NCBI GenBank assembly: GCA_007125475.1
Contig: SLDB01000003.1
Coordinates: 1-34,849 of the forward strand
Length of the DNA: 34,849 bases
Reading direction: 5' to 3'
From: Nitriliruptoraceae bacterium
GTDB lineage: Bacteria; Actinomycetota; Nitriliruptoria; Nitriliruptorales; Nitriliruptoraceae
In this document: one piece after another, positions 8,273 to 16,592 of the stretch
Layout: every line of letters starts with the position of its first letter
How positions within the stretch are numbered: the stretch's first letter is position 1
Notes under the pieces: model-generated
Seen by the model: only the letters and a program-made list of their open reading frames with translations
Told to the model about the DNA's origin: nothing
Databases searched by the model: none
Program-made: the position numbers and the translations under genes

Positions 8273-8561
8273 CGGCAACCTCGGTGCGTCTACCCGCAGC
8301 CATCGAGGTCGCAGGCGGAGCACCCGACGGGTGTCGTGACGGCCTCGCCGGCCCCGGTCACCGGTGCGCAGCGGCATCGGCACGTGCGTTCCCTCCTCGT
8401 CGCCGACACGAGGGTGCACCACGGAACCGGCACACGCGATGACCGCATCGAGGTGGCCGCGGTCACGCCCGTACCGCTGCTACCACCGATTGCTGCCACA
8501 ATGCTCAAGCTCTGCCGCCATCGGACCGAGACCGGGGTGGGGCGGGGACGGAGAGGCCGAC

Positions 8562-10385
8562 GTGACCGAACTGCTCACCGAGCTCGCAGAAGGACGGCGC
8601 CGCCTGTTGGCGCGCGCCGACGAACTGACGGCGTTGTGGCAACGTGCCCAGTCCGCAACCGGTTCCCCGGCCCCCGGCGAGGACGATGCCGAGGGGCTGG
8701 TCACCGCCGACCTGTCCAGGATCCGCGAAGAACTGCATCGCCGGACGTTCACGATCGGGTTGTTCGGCCTCATCAAGCGGGGAAAGTCCACGCTGCTCAA
8801 CGCCCTCCTCGGCGCTGAGCTCAGCCCGACCCACGTCACCCCCGAAACGGCCGTCCCCGTGTACGTCGAGTACGGCGACGAACCGCGCGCGGTCGTGCAC
8901 CTGGTCAACGGAGAACAGCGTGACGTCGCACCCGACGAGGTCGGGGTGTGGACCTCCCAGAAGGAGAACCCCCGCAACCGCCGGGGCGTCACCCATCTTC
9001 GATGGACACACCCCAGCGGGATGCTGCGAAACGGTGTGCGGATCGTCGACACCCCCGGCCTCGACGACGCCGACGCCGACGATCTCTACACCCGACGCAC
9101 CATTCAGGAACTCGAGGCCGCCGACGCCGGGATCCTGGTGTTCCTCTCGCCGCCGACGGTCGGCGCGACCGAGATGGCGTTCCTGCGGGAGGTGACCGCC
9201 GCGCAACTGCGCAAGACCCTCCTCGTCGCGAACCTGTACCCCCAGCAGTTCCACGACGAGCTCGCCCGGACGCAGGTCGTCGAGTACGTCCGTCGTCAGG
9301 TGTCCCGGGAGAGCGGCCTGAAGATCACCGACGTCGAGATCCATGCGGTGTGCGCCGAGGACGCCTGGCAGGCCCGTCGCGACGGCGACGACGCCCGGTT
9401 CGAGCTCACCGGCGGGGCCGGGCTGCTACGTGCCGTCGAGGAGGCGATCGCGGCGAACACCGGCCGTCGGGCCCTGCAGCGGGTCGAAGCCGCGCTCGAC
9501 CACACGGTCGAGGTCGCTCGAGCCTCGCTGGACCTGCAGGTCCAGGCCCTCGCCGGCCGTCTCGCCTCCGGGCAGCAGGAACAGGTCCGTGAACACAGCC
9601 GACGACTCACCAACGCCCGCGACGACGTCGTCGAGAACCGGCTGCGTGACGTGGCCGCGACGCGCACCCAGCTCGACGCCCTGGTCAACGGGTTGTTCCT
9701 GCGGACCCGCGCGGCGGTGAAGGAAGCCGTGAGCGTCGCCGAGCTCGAAGGCATCCTCACCCGGTTCAGCCGGGAAGTCGTCGTCACCACCGAGGACGCG
9801 TTCCAACAGCTGCACCACCAGCTGATCGCGATCCACGCCGAGAGCACCCGGCAGTTCGACGCCGGCGTGGCGTCGACGCTGCACGAGCTCGGAGCGGTCC
9901 GCCCTGGGCTCGGGGTGACCGGGACCGGTCAGCACACCCCGGCAGAGGCGTCGGCGTTGGGTGTGGGGACGAACCTGCAAGGGGCGGCCGTCGGTGGGAT
10001 CCTCGCCGGTGGTGCCAGCTTCGCGTTGGTGGGTTCGCTGCTCGGCCCGATCGGACTCGTCGTCGGCGCCGTCGTCGGGTGGAGACTCGGCAGTATCGTC
10101 CGCGCCGGCCGTGAACTCCGGCCGCTCCGCGCCGAGGTCGATGAACGCATCGTCGAGATCGGCGACGAGGTGCTCGGCGAGTTCGACCGCCGCCTGGACG
10201 ACCTCGTCGCAGCTGTCCGCACCGCGGCACAGCAGCGCCGGCTCGGGTTCGCCGCAGATCTCCGGGAGCTGCTGGAGATGCTCGAACGGCTCAGCCCGGA
10301 GACCGACTCCCGCACCGAGACGCTGGAGGAGCTGCGCGAGATCCTCGCCGAGGTGGAGCGACTCGGTGCCTCGCGTAGCGGCTGA
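8562..10385 (+). CDS. Bacterial dynamin-like GTPase
   Basis: 607 residues from GTG 8562, which has GGAGAGG five bases upstream; the longer open frame starting at 8364 lacks coding character at its front. An N-terminal helical segment precedes the GTPase domain: P-loop GLIKRGKS (69-76), probable switch I threonine in HVTPETAVP (91-99), and G3 DTPG (163-166). Where G4 (N/T-K-x-D) is expected the sequence reads LVANLYPQ (221-228), so the base-recognition motif is degenerate. Long helical stalk regions follow, with a Gly/Ala-rich hydrophobic hairpin at about 474-513 that would insert in or grip membrane, and a final coiled-coil-like helix. This domain order is that of bacterial dynamin-like proteins, which remodel or protect membranes. 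Actinobacterial relatives (IniA/IniC) often come in tandem pairs; this one stands alone. Confidence 0.88.
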   Translation: MTELLTELAEGRRRLLARADELTALWQRAQSATGSPAPGEDDAEGLVTADLSRIREELHRRTFTIGLFGLIKRGKSTLLNALLGAELSPTHVTPETAVPVYVEYGDEPRAVVHLVNGEQRDVAPDEVGVWTSQKENPRNRRGVTHLRWTHPSGMLRNGVRIVDTPGLDDADADDLYTRRTIQELEAADAGILVFLSPPTVGATEMAFLREVTAAQLRKTLLVANLYPQQFHDELARTQVVEYVRRQVSRESGLKITDVEIHAVCAEDAWQARRDGDDARFELTGGAGLLRAVEEAIAANTGRRALQRVEAALDHTVEVARASLDLQVQALAGRLASGQQEQVREHSRRLTNARDDVVENRLRDVAATRTQLDALVNGLFLRTRAAVKEAVSVAELEGILTRFSREVVVTTEDAFQQLHHQLIAIHAESTRQFDAGVASTLHELGAVRPGLGVTGTGQHTPAEASALGVGTNLQGAAVGGILAGGASFALVGSLLGPIGLVVGAVVGWRLGSIVRAGRELRPLRAEVDERIVEIGDEVLGEFDRRLDDLVAAVRTAAQQRRLGFAADLRELLEMLERLSPETDSRTETLEELREILAEVERLGASRSG

Positions 10386-10406
10386 CCCGGCTTCGGGGCC
10401 CTCGCC

Positions 10407-10742
10407 TCACCGACCGAGAGCCGCTGATGGAGCGCCGGCGGCAGCGTCGCCCAAGGCAGCGTCGCCGGCAGCGGCGGCAGCGTCGCCTTCGTAGGCGTCG
10501 GCCTCGTCCAGGGCGGTCAGGATCGCCTCCGCGAGGCCGCGCGCCGAGTCGCGGGTGAGTTCGACGGCGACCCGGGCCGAGGGTCCCTGGGCGTCGTTCA
10601 CGAAATCGAGGCTGAGCGCGTGCTCGTAAGGGGCGTGGTAGGGGTGGTCGTAGCCCACGTTGGCGTGATCCAGCGTGAACCAGCCGTTGGCGCCCTTGCC
10701 GCTACCTCGGACGGCGGTGCGCATCGCGATGGTGGTGCACAT
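10407..10742 (-). CDS. DUF6295-family small protein
   Basis: 111 residues. The core CTTIAMRTAVRGSGKGANGW and the following DHPYHAPYEHAL, FVNDAQGPSARVAVEL and SARGLAEAI match my memory of the DUF6295 family, short cytoplasmic proteins of unknown function. The last 27 residues are Ala/Gly/Asp repeats coded by imperfect cggcagcgtcgcc repeats, and look like a later addition. ATG 10742 lies 19 bp after the dienelactone hydrolase stop on the same strand, so the two are probably co-transcribed. The gene is convergent with the dynamin-like gene, with 21 bp between stop codons. Confidence 0.78.
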   Translation of the reverse strand: MCTTIAMRTAVRGSGKGANGWFTLDHANVGYDHPYHAPYEHALSLDFVNDAQGPSARVAVELTRDSARGLAEAILTALDEADAYEGDAAAAAGDAALGDAAAGAPSAALGR

Positions 10743-10761
10743 CCTCGCTCCTGTTCGCCGT

Positions 10762-11532
10762 TCAGCGCAGGGTGCGGTCCAGGAACTCCCAGATCCGCCC
10801 CCACCCGTCGACCGCCGCCTCGGCGTGATACGCCGCCGGCCGGTCGTAGTAGAAGAATCCGTGTCCAGCGCCGTCGTAGCGGTGGAACTCGTAGGCCTTG
10901 CCGTGATCGGCGAGGACGCGTTCGTGCTCGTCGACCTCCTCGGGGCTCGGGGCGCGGTCCTCGTTGCCGAACAGCCCCAGCAGCGGGCACGGCAGGTCGG
11001 AGGTCAGATCGATCGGCGCGACGGGGTAGCGGTCGTTGAGGTCGTCGTCGTCCATCACGATCCGCCCACCCCAGCAGTCGACCACGGCGTCCACATCTCC
11101 GCCGTGACACGCCGCCAGGTAGGCGTGCCGGCCCCCCGAACAGGTGCCGAACAACCCCACCCTCCCGTTCGACGTCGGGGCGGCACGGAGCAGCTCGACA
11201 CAGGCCAGCCCATCGGCGACGACGTCGGCGTCGGCGACATCCCCCTCGGCGCGGACCCGGGCGGCGACGTCGTCGGGATCGCCCTGCCCGAACCGGGCGT
11301 AGAGGTCCGGACAGATCGCCGCGTAGCCGTGATACGCGAACCGCCGCGTCGCCTCCCGATACCACTCGTCCCATCCTGGACGGTGATGGAACAGCACCAC
11401 CGACGGGAACGGCCCGGGCCCCAACGGCCGTGCGTGGTAGGTGTTGATCCACGTCCCGTCCGCGCTGCGCACCGGCACGGTCTCGGCGAGCATCCCCTCG
11501 TACGCCCCGGTGTTCGTGGTCCCACTCGTCAT
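10762..11532 (-). CDS. Dienelactone hydrolase family alpha/beta hydrolase
   Basis: 256 residues, a usual length for the family. Catalytic residues read directly: nucleophile Cys131 in GTCSGG, Asp192 in FGNEDRAP and His224 in GAGHGFF. Cysteine as nucleophile is the hallmark of dienelactone hydrolases, which open lactone rings such as those formed in chlorocatechol breakdown; many relatives act on other esters or lactones, so the substrate is open. ATG 11532 has a strong AGGGAGGCG site upstream. No aromatic-ring genes lie nearby. The first gene of a two-gene unit with the DUF6295 gene. Confidence 0.9.
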   Translation of the reverse strand: MTSGTTNTGAYEGMLAETVPVRSADGTWINTYHARPLGPGPFPSVVLFHHRPGWDEWYREATRRFAYHGYAAICPDLYARFGQGDPDDVAARVRAEGDVADADVVADGLACVELLRAAPTSNGRVGLFGTCSGGRHAYLAACHGGDVDAVVDCWGGRIVMDDDDLNDRYPVAPIDLTSDLPCPLLGLFGNEDRAPSPEEVDEHERVLADHGKAYEFHRYDGAGHGFFYYDRPAAYHAEAAVDGWGRIWEFLDRTLR

Positions 11533-11868
11533 CGAACGCCTCCCTGCGAGATCTCCCGTTCCTGGCTCCGGTCGACCGAGCCCCCGGTCAGTGACCAGAC
11601 CCTGTCCACCTCTCCCGTCCATCCGTCCCATGGCCCGGCGGCTGACACGGTGGGTCGGCTCCCTCGTCCTCTGCTTCGGTGACGGTCCATGGACCCGCCG
11701 TCGCCGGCCTTCGAGCCCGTCGGGCCATCGACCCCGCTGACCGCGACCGAGGCTGACCTCGACCGTGGCCGGGCGGGACCGTGGCCGGGTGGGACGCGAT
11801 GGTGACCCACCGGTCACCGGCAGGCCGAACGTAGCACCGCAGGTTCGTGTCCTACCCTGGAAACGACG
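11533..11868. other. Divergent intergenic region
   Basis: 336 bp between the dienelactone hydrolase and acyltransferase-3 genes. It should hold the promoters of both. Apart from the TACCCT at 11853 on the plus strand and a short local duplication of gtggccgggcgggacc near 11765, I see nothing firm. Confidence 0.5.
11853..11858 (+). promoter_or_regulatory. Candidate -10 element (TACCCT) for the acyltransferase-3 gene
   Basis: TACCCT followed by ten bases and ATG 11869 predicts a leader of only about four nucleotides. That would explain the lack of a ribosome-binding sequence. Confidence 0.45.
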
Positions 11869-13194
11869 ATGTCGCTCCCCCTTTTCGATCCGGACCGGAT
11901 CGCCGCTCACACCCCGCCCGACCGGGACCGCTACATCGACCTGTTGCGCGTCTCGGCGATCCTGCTGGTCGTCCTCGGTCACTGGCTCGCCGGCGTGGTG
12001 CGTGTCGACGGAACCGAGGTGACGGTCACCCGGCTGATCGGCGAGGTCCCCGAGACCCAACCGGCGACCTGGCTGTTCCAGGTCATGCCGGTGTTCTTCC
12101 TCGTCGGAGGGGCGGTGAACGCCCGGTCGTGGTCGCGTGCCCGAGCCGCCGGGGAGCCGTGGCCGACGTGGGTTCAGCGGCGTGCGCGCCGCCTCCTCGG
12201 ACCGCTGGTCGCGCTGCTGGCGGTGTGGGCCCCGGTCACGGTCGCCCTGCACGCGGCCGGCCTGCCTCCCGCCTGGGTCAGTGCGGGGATCGACCACGCC
12301 CTGCTGCCGGTGTGGTTCCTGGCGGTGTACCTGCTCACCGTGTGCCTCACCCCGCTGACACACCTGCTGCACCGTCGGGCCGGGATCCTCGTGATCGCGG
12401 CCGCCGTGGCCCTCACCGGGGTCGTCGACGTCCTCCGGGAGATGGAGACCCCGGCGGTCGGGTTCGCCAGCTACCTGCTGATGTGGGGCGGTGTGCACCA
12501 GATCGGCTACCTCTGGCACGAAGACCGGCTCCCCCGCACCCCCCGTACCGCCGTGGTCGTGTTTGTCGGCGGTGCGGTGGCCCTCACCCTCCTCGTCACC
12601 GTCGCCGGGTACCCGATCGCGATGGTCGCCCCCGGCGCCGGGTACGACGACAACGCCGATCCGCCGTCGCTCGCGTTGTGGGCGCTCGCGGTGACGCAAC
12701 TCGGTGCCGTCCTGCTGTTCCGCCGGCCGGCGGAGCGGTGGCTGCAGCGACGGTGGGTGTGGGCCGTCACCGCCGTCACCGGGGGGATGCTGATGACGGT
12801 GTTCCTGTGGCACATGACCGCGGCGGTGCTCGTCGGATCGGCACTGCACACCGCGGGATGGTGGCCGTCGACCGGCGTCGTCGACGTCAGCTGGTGGGCG
12901 CGCCGGCCGGTGTGGGTCGGGTTGTGCGCGATCGTGCTGGCGGTGCTGGTGACGGTGTTCCGTCGCTTCGAGGTGGTGGACACACCGGCGACCCGCGTCG
13001 GTGCGCCACGGGTCCTGGTCGGTGTCGCCGCAACGGTGACCGGGTTGGGCGTCGTCCTCACCGGCGGGGTGTACGAAGCCGAGACGGCCACCGGGCTCCC
13101 CCTGGTCGGGTTCGGGGTCCTCGTGGCCGGGTTGGCGAGTCTGGGTGTCATCGCCGTGCCCGGTCGCCAGAACGGGGCTCACGTCCCACCGTGA
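11869..13194 (+). CDS. Acyltransferase 3 family membrane protein
   Basis: 441 residues with about ten to twelve hydrophobic segments. The family signatures are visible: RYIDLLRVSAILLVVLGHW (21-39, with the conserved His38 in the first helix), MPVFFLVGG (73-81) and FLWHMTAAV in the later half. Proteins of this family move acetyl or other acyl groups from the cytoplasmic side onto sugars, lipids or antibiotics outside. The acceptor cannot be told from the sequence, and no glycosyltransferase genes are near. The ATG at 11869 seems right as the transcript appears nearly leaderless. Confidence 0.88.
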   Translation: MSLPLFDPDRIAAHTPPDRDRYIDLLRVSAILLVVLGHWLAGVVRVDGTEVTVTRLIGEVPETQPATWLFQVMPVFFLVGGAVNARSWSRARAAGEPWPTWVQRRARRLLGPLVALLAVWAPVTVALHAAGLPPAWVSAGIDHALLPVWFLAVYLLTVCLTPLTHLLHRRAGILVIAAAVALTGVVDVLREMETPAVGFASYLLMWGGVHQIGYLWHEDRLPRTPRTAVVVFVGGAVALTLLVTVAGYPIAMVAPGAGYDDNADPPSLALWALAVTQLGAVLLFRRPAERWLQRRWVWAVTAVTGGMLMTVFLWHMTAAVLVGSALHTAGWWPSTGVVDVSWWARRPVWVGLCAIVLAVLVTVFRRFEVVDTPATRVGAPRVLVGVAATVTGLGVVLTGGVYEAETATGLPLVGFGVLVAGLASLGVIAVPGRQNGAHVPP

Positions 13195-13542
13195 ACTGGT
13201 CACCCCAGAACCCCCACCCGTAGGATCAGAGGGTGACCGTGAAAGCGCCACCGGACGGGGAATCAGCAACATCAAGGGGAATCAGCAACATCGGAGCGCC
13301 GTCGACCTCGCAGGATGGCGGGAGAACCAACGCCGGCCGCCAGGTCTGGAACCGCTGTCGGGGTGGCACCCGACAGGCCGAGGAACGCGGCACCGAGCGG
13401 AGCCGAACTCCGCCGAACGTGCCGGCGGCGCGGGGAAGCCACCGCGACGTCCCGTGATCGACGCTTCCTCGTCGAGAACCGGAAGGCCTCGCGCCAGCGC
13501 ACGGGCACACACCACACCAGCACACACACCGGGGGATCCTCG
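13195..13542. other. Intergenic region without a supported gene
   Basis: It holds a TAGGAT at 13221 spaced as a leaderless promoter for a GTG at 13233, but the resulting 74-codon frame has mixed third positions and becomes Arg-rich, so I reject it as a gene. An 18-bp direct repeat (gggaatcagcaacatc core) lies at about 13258-13293. The TAGGAT could instead drive the lipoprotein at 13543 with a leader of about 310 nt. Confidence 0.45.
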
Positions 13543-14466
13543 ATGAGAAACACCCGCACGACCGGACGCCGTCGGGCCCTCACCACCGGCATCGTCGCCG
13601 GGGCGGCGCTCGTCCTCGCTGCCTGCGGCGGTGAGGACACCGACCCGGCGACCGACGCTGCCGTGACCGCGGATGACACCGTCAGCGACGCGGACGACGA
13701 CGCCGGTGACGACGCCGGTGACGACGACACCGTCGACGCCGACGACGCCGGGGTCGAGGCTGATGACGACGCCGACGATGGGGCGGCCGCGGCAGATGCT
13801 GATGACGCCACCCCGGGCGACGCCGCCGCCGGCGACGCGCTCACCATCGACGAGGTCGTCCGCCTGCTGCAGGACGCGCACGGCACCGCCGCACAGGTCA
13901 CCTACGACGTCGAGTTCGAGGGACCGCTGACGACGATGACGCTGGCCCAGGACCCACCGCGGTCCGCGATGCTGCTCGACAGCGCAGAGGGTGAGTTCCG
14001 GATCATCACCGACGGCGACGAGACGACGTCCTGCATGCAGATGGGTGGGGAGTGGCAGTGCTTCACCCAGACCCTCGACAGCGAGTTCGCCGAGGGGCTC
14101 CTCGACCTCCCGGGCATCGAGGACACCGATCCTGAGGACGTCGCCGAGGACGAGACACCCGATCGGATCGAGTCGACGACGGTCCTCGACCGCGACGCGG
14201 TGTGCCTGTGGTTCGACGAGTCCGACGGCGCCATCGACGTCCGTGTGTGCTTCGACACCGAGACCGGGATCGTGCTGCTGAGCACCGGCACGTCGCCCGA
14301 CGGCGAGGAGTTCCGCCTCGAGGCCGTCGAGGTCGGTGACGTCGATCCGGCAACGTTCGAGCTCCCGGCCGAGCCGATGGACTTCGACCTCGGCGAACTC
14401 GGGGACCTGGGCGAATTCGATGCCGACGACCTCGACCCCGGCGAGCTGCCAGACTTCGGGAACTGA
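13543..14466 (+). CDS. Asp-rich lipoprotein with conserved cysteines, unknown function
   Basis: 307 residues. Twin-Arg-like start, hydrophobic segment and lipobox LAAC (C28) give a clear lipoprotein signal. Residues 31-95 form a linker almost entirely of Asp, Ala, Gly and Thr. The folded domain that follows has cysteines at SCMQMGGEWQC, AVCLWF and RVCFDT, with alternating strands such as DAVCLWFDESDGAIDVRVC and EFRLEAVEVGDVDPATFELP. That last pattern resembles LolA/LppX-type lipid carrier or sensor folds, but this is a guess. ATG 13543 follows GGGGGA by seven bases. It stands alone, ending before a strong hairpin at 14524. Confidence 0.8.
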   Translation: MRNTRTTGRRRALTTGIVAGAALVLAACGGEDTDPATDAAVTADDTVSDADDDAGDDAGDDDTVDADDAGVEADDDADDGAAAADADDATPGDAAAGDALTIDEVVRLLQDAHGTAAQVTYDVEFEGPLTTMTLAQDPPRSAMLLDSAEGEFRIITDGDETTSCMQMGGEWQCFTQTLDSEFAEGLLDLPGIEDTDPEDVAEDETPDRIESTTVLDRDAVCLWFDESDGAIDVRVCFDTETGIVLLSTGTSPDGEEFRLEAVEVGDVDPATFELPAEPMDFDLGELGDLGEFDADDLDPGELPDFGN

Positions 14467-14523
14467 CACGCCCGGTGCGGGTGTGCAACGTCGAATCCGA
14501 GTTGGACGTCCCCGGCCGGTTGA

Positions 14524-14580
14524 CGGTGAGCCGGAACCGGCCACCGATCCGGCGGACGGTGAACCGGATCCGGCTCACCG
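14524..14580. terminator. Long inverted repeat, possible terminator
   Basis: A 17-bp arm (14524-14540) pairs with 14564-14580 with one mismatch around a 23-bp loop; the outer 11 bp, cggtgagccgg/ccggctcaccg, are perfect. It lies 58 bp after the lipoprotein stop. There is no T-run, as is common for actinobacterial terminators. Confidence 0.55.
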
Positions 14581-14618
14581 CGCCGGCCGGAGACGCTTGC
14601 GTAGCGGCCATGGGCGTG

Positions 14619-14785
14619 CGTCACTTCGAAAGGATGGCAGCGCGTGTCCCTGCGACCGGCCAGGGACGTACGTCACTTCGAAGGGACGGCAGCGCGTGTC
14701 CCTGCGACCGGCCAGGGACGCGCGTCACGGTGACCGGACGGGGGCGTGCCTCACCCGGGAGCCGACAGGCACGTGCGTCACCGCC
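14619..14785. repeat. 52-bp tandem repeat with internal hairpin, ending at a stop codon
   Basis: Two near-identical 52-bp units (14619-14670 and 14671-14722) and two decayed ones lead up to the stop codon of the DUF2905 gene. Each full unit contains GTCCCTG-8 nt-CAGGGAC (14646-14667 and 14698-14719), a perfect 7-bp stem. The motif cgtgcgtcac that opens each unit also contains the reverse complement of the gene's stop codon at 14778-14780. Confidence 0.85.
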
Positions 14786-14999
14786 ACCAGCGGGCAACGA
14801 GGTTCACCACGATGGTGAGAACGACGGAGACCACCACCATCGACGTGATCGGGACGAACACCCGGGTGTTCCCCCGTCCCGCTCGGATGTCCCCGGGCAG
14901 ACGCCCGAACCACGACATCGCACCGGTGGCGACGAGGACCCCCATCAGCACCAGTACGACACCGATGACGACGAGCACCGCACCGAACCCACGATCCAT
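14778..14999 (-). CDS. DUF2905 family small membrane protein
   Basis: 73 residues with two membrane helices joined by a short polar loop: VLVVIGVVLVLMGVLVATG, then WFGRLPGDIRAGRGNTRVF, then PITSMVVVSVVLTIVVNLV. The GRLPGDIR-GN motif is the signature of DUF2905, a widespread inner-membrane family with no known function. ATG 14999 is fixed by the promoter: TACCGT sits 7 bp upstream, so the message should be leaderless. Divergent from the acyl-CoA dehydrogenase gene. Confidence 0.85.
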   Translation of the reverse strand: MDRGFGAVLVVIGVVLVLMGVLVATGAMSWFGRLPGDIRAGRGNTRVFVPITSMVVVSVVLTIVVNLVARWWR

Positions 15000-15006
15000 A
15001 CCCACC

Positions 15007-15012
15007 ACGGTA
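15007..15012 (-). promoter_or_regulatory. -10 element (TACCGT) for a leaderless transcript
   Basis: On the minus strand TACCGT is followed by seven bases and then the ATG of the DUF2905 gene at 14999. The start codon therefore coincides with the predicted transcription start, and no ribosome-binding sequence is present. Confidence 0.6.
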
Positions 15013-15137
15013 CGCGGACGTCCCCGGGTACCACCACCCTTCGCCCCTAGCGCCGCCGTCCGGATTCTGCGACACCAGGGGGGCCGTGTCGCCACGGCGC
15101 CTCCCCGACCGGCAGCGACCTCGAAGGACGGGACCCC

Positions 15138-16313
15138 ATGAGTGCCGAACCGCAGCCCGACCGCCTCGGGGCGTTGAGGGACGACGTCCGCAGCTTCGTC
15201 GACGAGGAGGTCCTCCCGGTCGAGGACGTCGCGCTCCGCGCCGACCATCGTGACGTCCTCGCGGGACTGATGTCAGAGGCCAAGGCGCGGGGGTTGTGGG
15301 CCCTTGGCCACCCCGAAGAGCTCGGCGGCGGAGGGTTGCCGTTCCTCGACTACGTCGATGTGTGCGAGATCGTCGGCCGTTCGGCACCGGCGTACGTCGC
15401 GCTCGGTACCCACTCCCTGCAGGATGTCCTGATGCTGAAGCGTCACGGCACCCGGGAACAGCAGGAGCGTTGGCTCGGTCCGCTCGTGGACGGCGAGGTG
15501 TTCACCGGCATGGCGATGACCGAGCCGGAGGTCGCCGGCTCGGACCCCAAGACGATCCGCACGACCGCCCATCAGGACGGTGACGCCTGGGTGATCAACG
15601 GCCATAAGTGGTTCACCTCGTGGGCCGACCGCGCCGCGTTCGTCACAGTGATCGCGAAGTCCGACCCGACCGCCGATCTGCACCGGCAGTTCTCGGCGTT
15701 CCTGGTCCCGACCGACACCGAAGGCTTCGAGGTGACGAGGCTGCTGTCCGTGATGGGGGAAGACGAGACGATCCACGGCGAGCTCCGCTTCGACGGGGTC
15801 CGTCTCAGCGACGCGCACCTCCTCGGGGAACGCGGCCAGGGGTTCGCGATCGCCCAGCACCGCCTGGGGCCGGCACGGATATTCGACGCGATGCGCTGGC
15901 TGGGACAGGCCGAGCGGGCGTTCGAGCTCGCCACGGCCACGGCCCGCCGGCGTTACGCGCACGGAACGACCCTCGCCGAGAAGGGGGAGATCCGCCACCT
16001 CATCGCGGAATCCGCGTCGCAGATCTACGCCACGCGGCTCATCGTCCTCGACGCGGCCCGCGCCATCGACGCCGGGGACGATGCCCACGTGCGCGTCTCG
16101 ATCGCGAAGTTCGTCGGCGCCCGGATGCTCAACGACGTCGTCGACCGCGCGATCCAGGTCCACGGCGCTGCGGGGTTGAGCAGCGACCTGCCGCTGGAAC
16201 GGATGTACCGCGAGGCCCGCGCAGCCAGGATCATCGACGGGCCTGACGAGGTCCACCGGATGGTGGTCGCCCGCGCCCTGATCGAGGACACCGCGGCGAA
16301 TGCGCCTTGGTGA
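15138..16313 (+). CDS. Acyl-CoA dehydrogenase
   Basis: 391 residues, the usual length of these FAD flavoenzymes, which put a trans double bond between C2 and C3 of acyl-CoA and pass electrons to an electron-transfer flavoprotein. Visible are the FAD-binding MAMTEPEVAGSD (125-136), the DAWVINGHKWFTS strand (149-161), and the C-terminal RMYREARAARIIDGPDEVHR (355-374). In the last motif Asp367 holds the place of the catalytic base that is Glu in the usual YEGTSEIQ form; the DGPDEVH variant is known from ACAD11-like enzymes, so it should be active. The chain length of the substrate is unknown. ATG 15138 follows GAAGGACGGGA. No ETF or thiolase gene is adjacent. Confidence 0.92.
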   Translation: MSAEPQPDRLGALRDDVRSFVDEEVLPVEDVALRADHRDVLAGLMSEAKARGLWALGHPEELGGGGLPFLDYVDVCEIVGRSAPAYVALGTHSLQDVLMLKRHGTREQQERWLGPLVDGEVFTGMAMTEPEVAGSDPKTIRTTAHQDGDAWVINGHKWFTSWADRAAFVTVIAKSDPTADLHRQFSAFLVPTDTEGFEVTRLLSVMGEDETIHGELRFDGVRLSDAHLLGERGQGFAIAQHRLGPARIFDAMRWLGQAERAFELATATARRRYAHGTTLAEKGEIRHLIAESASQIYATRLIVLDAARAIDAGDDAHVRVSIAKFVGARMLNDVVDRAIQVHGAAGLSSDLPLERMYREARAARIIDGPDEVHRMVVARALIEDTAANAPW

Positions 16314-16410
16314 GCGGCGCAAGCCCCCGACCCGGGCCGACGTGCGTCCGCCGCGGTGACCGGCCGGACGTGACTCGGAAGCGATGACGGGGCCGTGCCG
16401 GCGACACCGG

Positions 16411-16468
16411 CCGGTGGTCCGCGGTGACGCGGGACGGCGCCGATGATCCGCGGTCACGCGTGACGGCG
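16411..16468. repeat. 29-bp direct repeat, two copies
   Basis: Units 16411-16439 and 16440-16468 share ccgcggt-acgcg-gacggcgcc with five changes, and a third broken copy follows. It sits in the 279-bp spacer before the MBL-fold gene. Confidence 0.7.
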
Positions 16469-16526
16469 CCGGTGGTGGTGCACCTCGCGTGGTTGCCCGG
16501 ACGACAAGGTCGTGAGCGACCCGAAG

Positions 16527-16532
16527 TATCCT
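16527..16532 (+). promoter_or_regulatory. Candidate -10 element (TATCCT) for the MBL-fold gene
   Basis: TATCCT fits TANNNT well and would start transcription near 16539, leaving a 54-nt leader with AGGGGATG before the GTG start at 16593. Confidence 0.45.
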
Positions 16533-16592
16533 GCGCCGATGCCGGCGACGAGACGTCGGTGAACTCCATCGGCTCGACGCGTAGGGGATGAC

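Noticed and set aside
11533..13275. N-terminal extension of the dienelactone hydrolase frame (up to 837 codons)
   Set aside because: It is antisense to the acyltransferase-3 gene and has no domain; the hydrolase has a proper start and ribosome-binding site at 11532.
13233..13457. 74-codon small gene behind a leaderless-type promoter
   Set aside because: Third codon positions are mixed and the product is Arg-rich without any motif.
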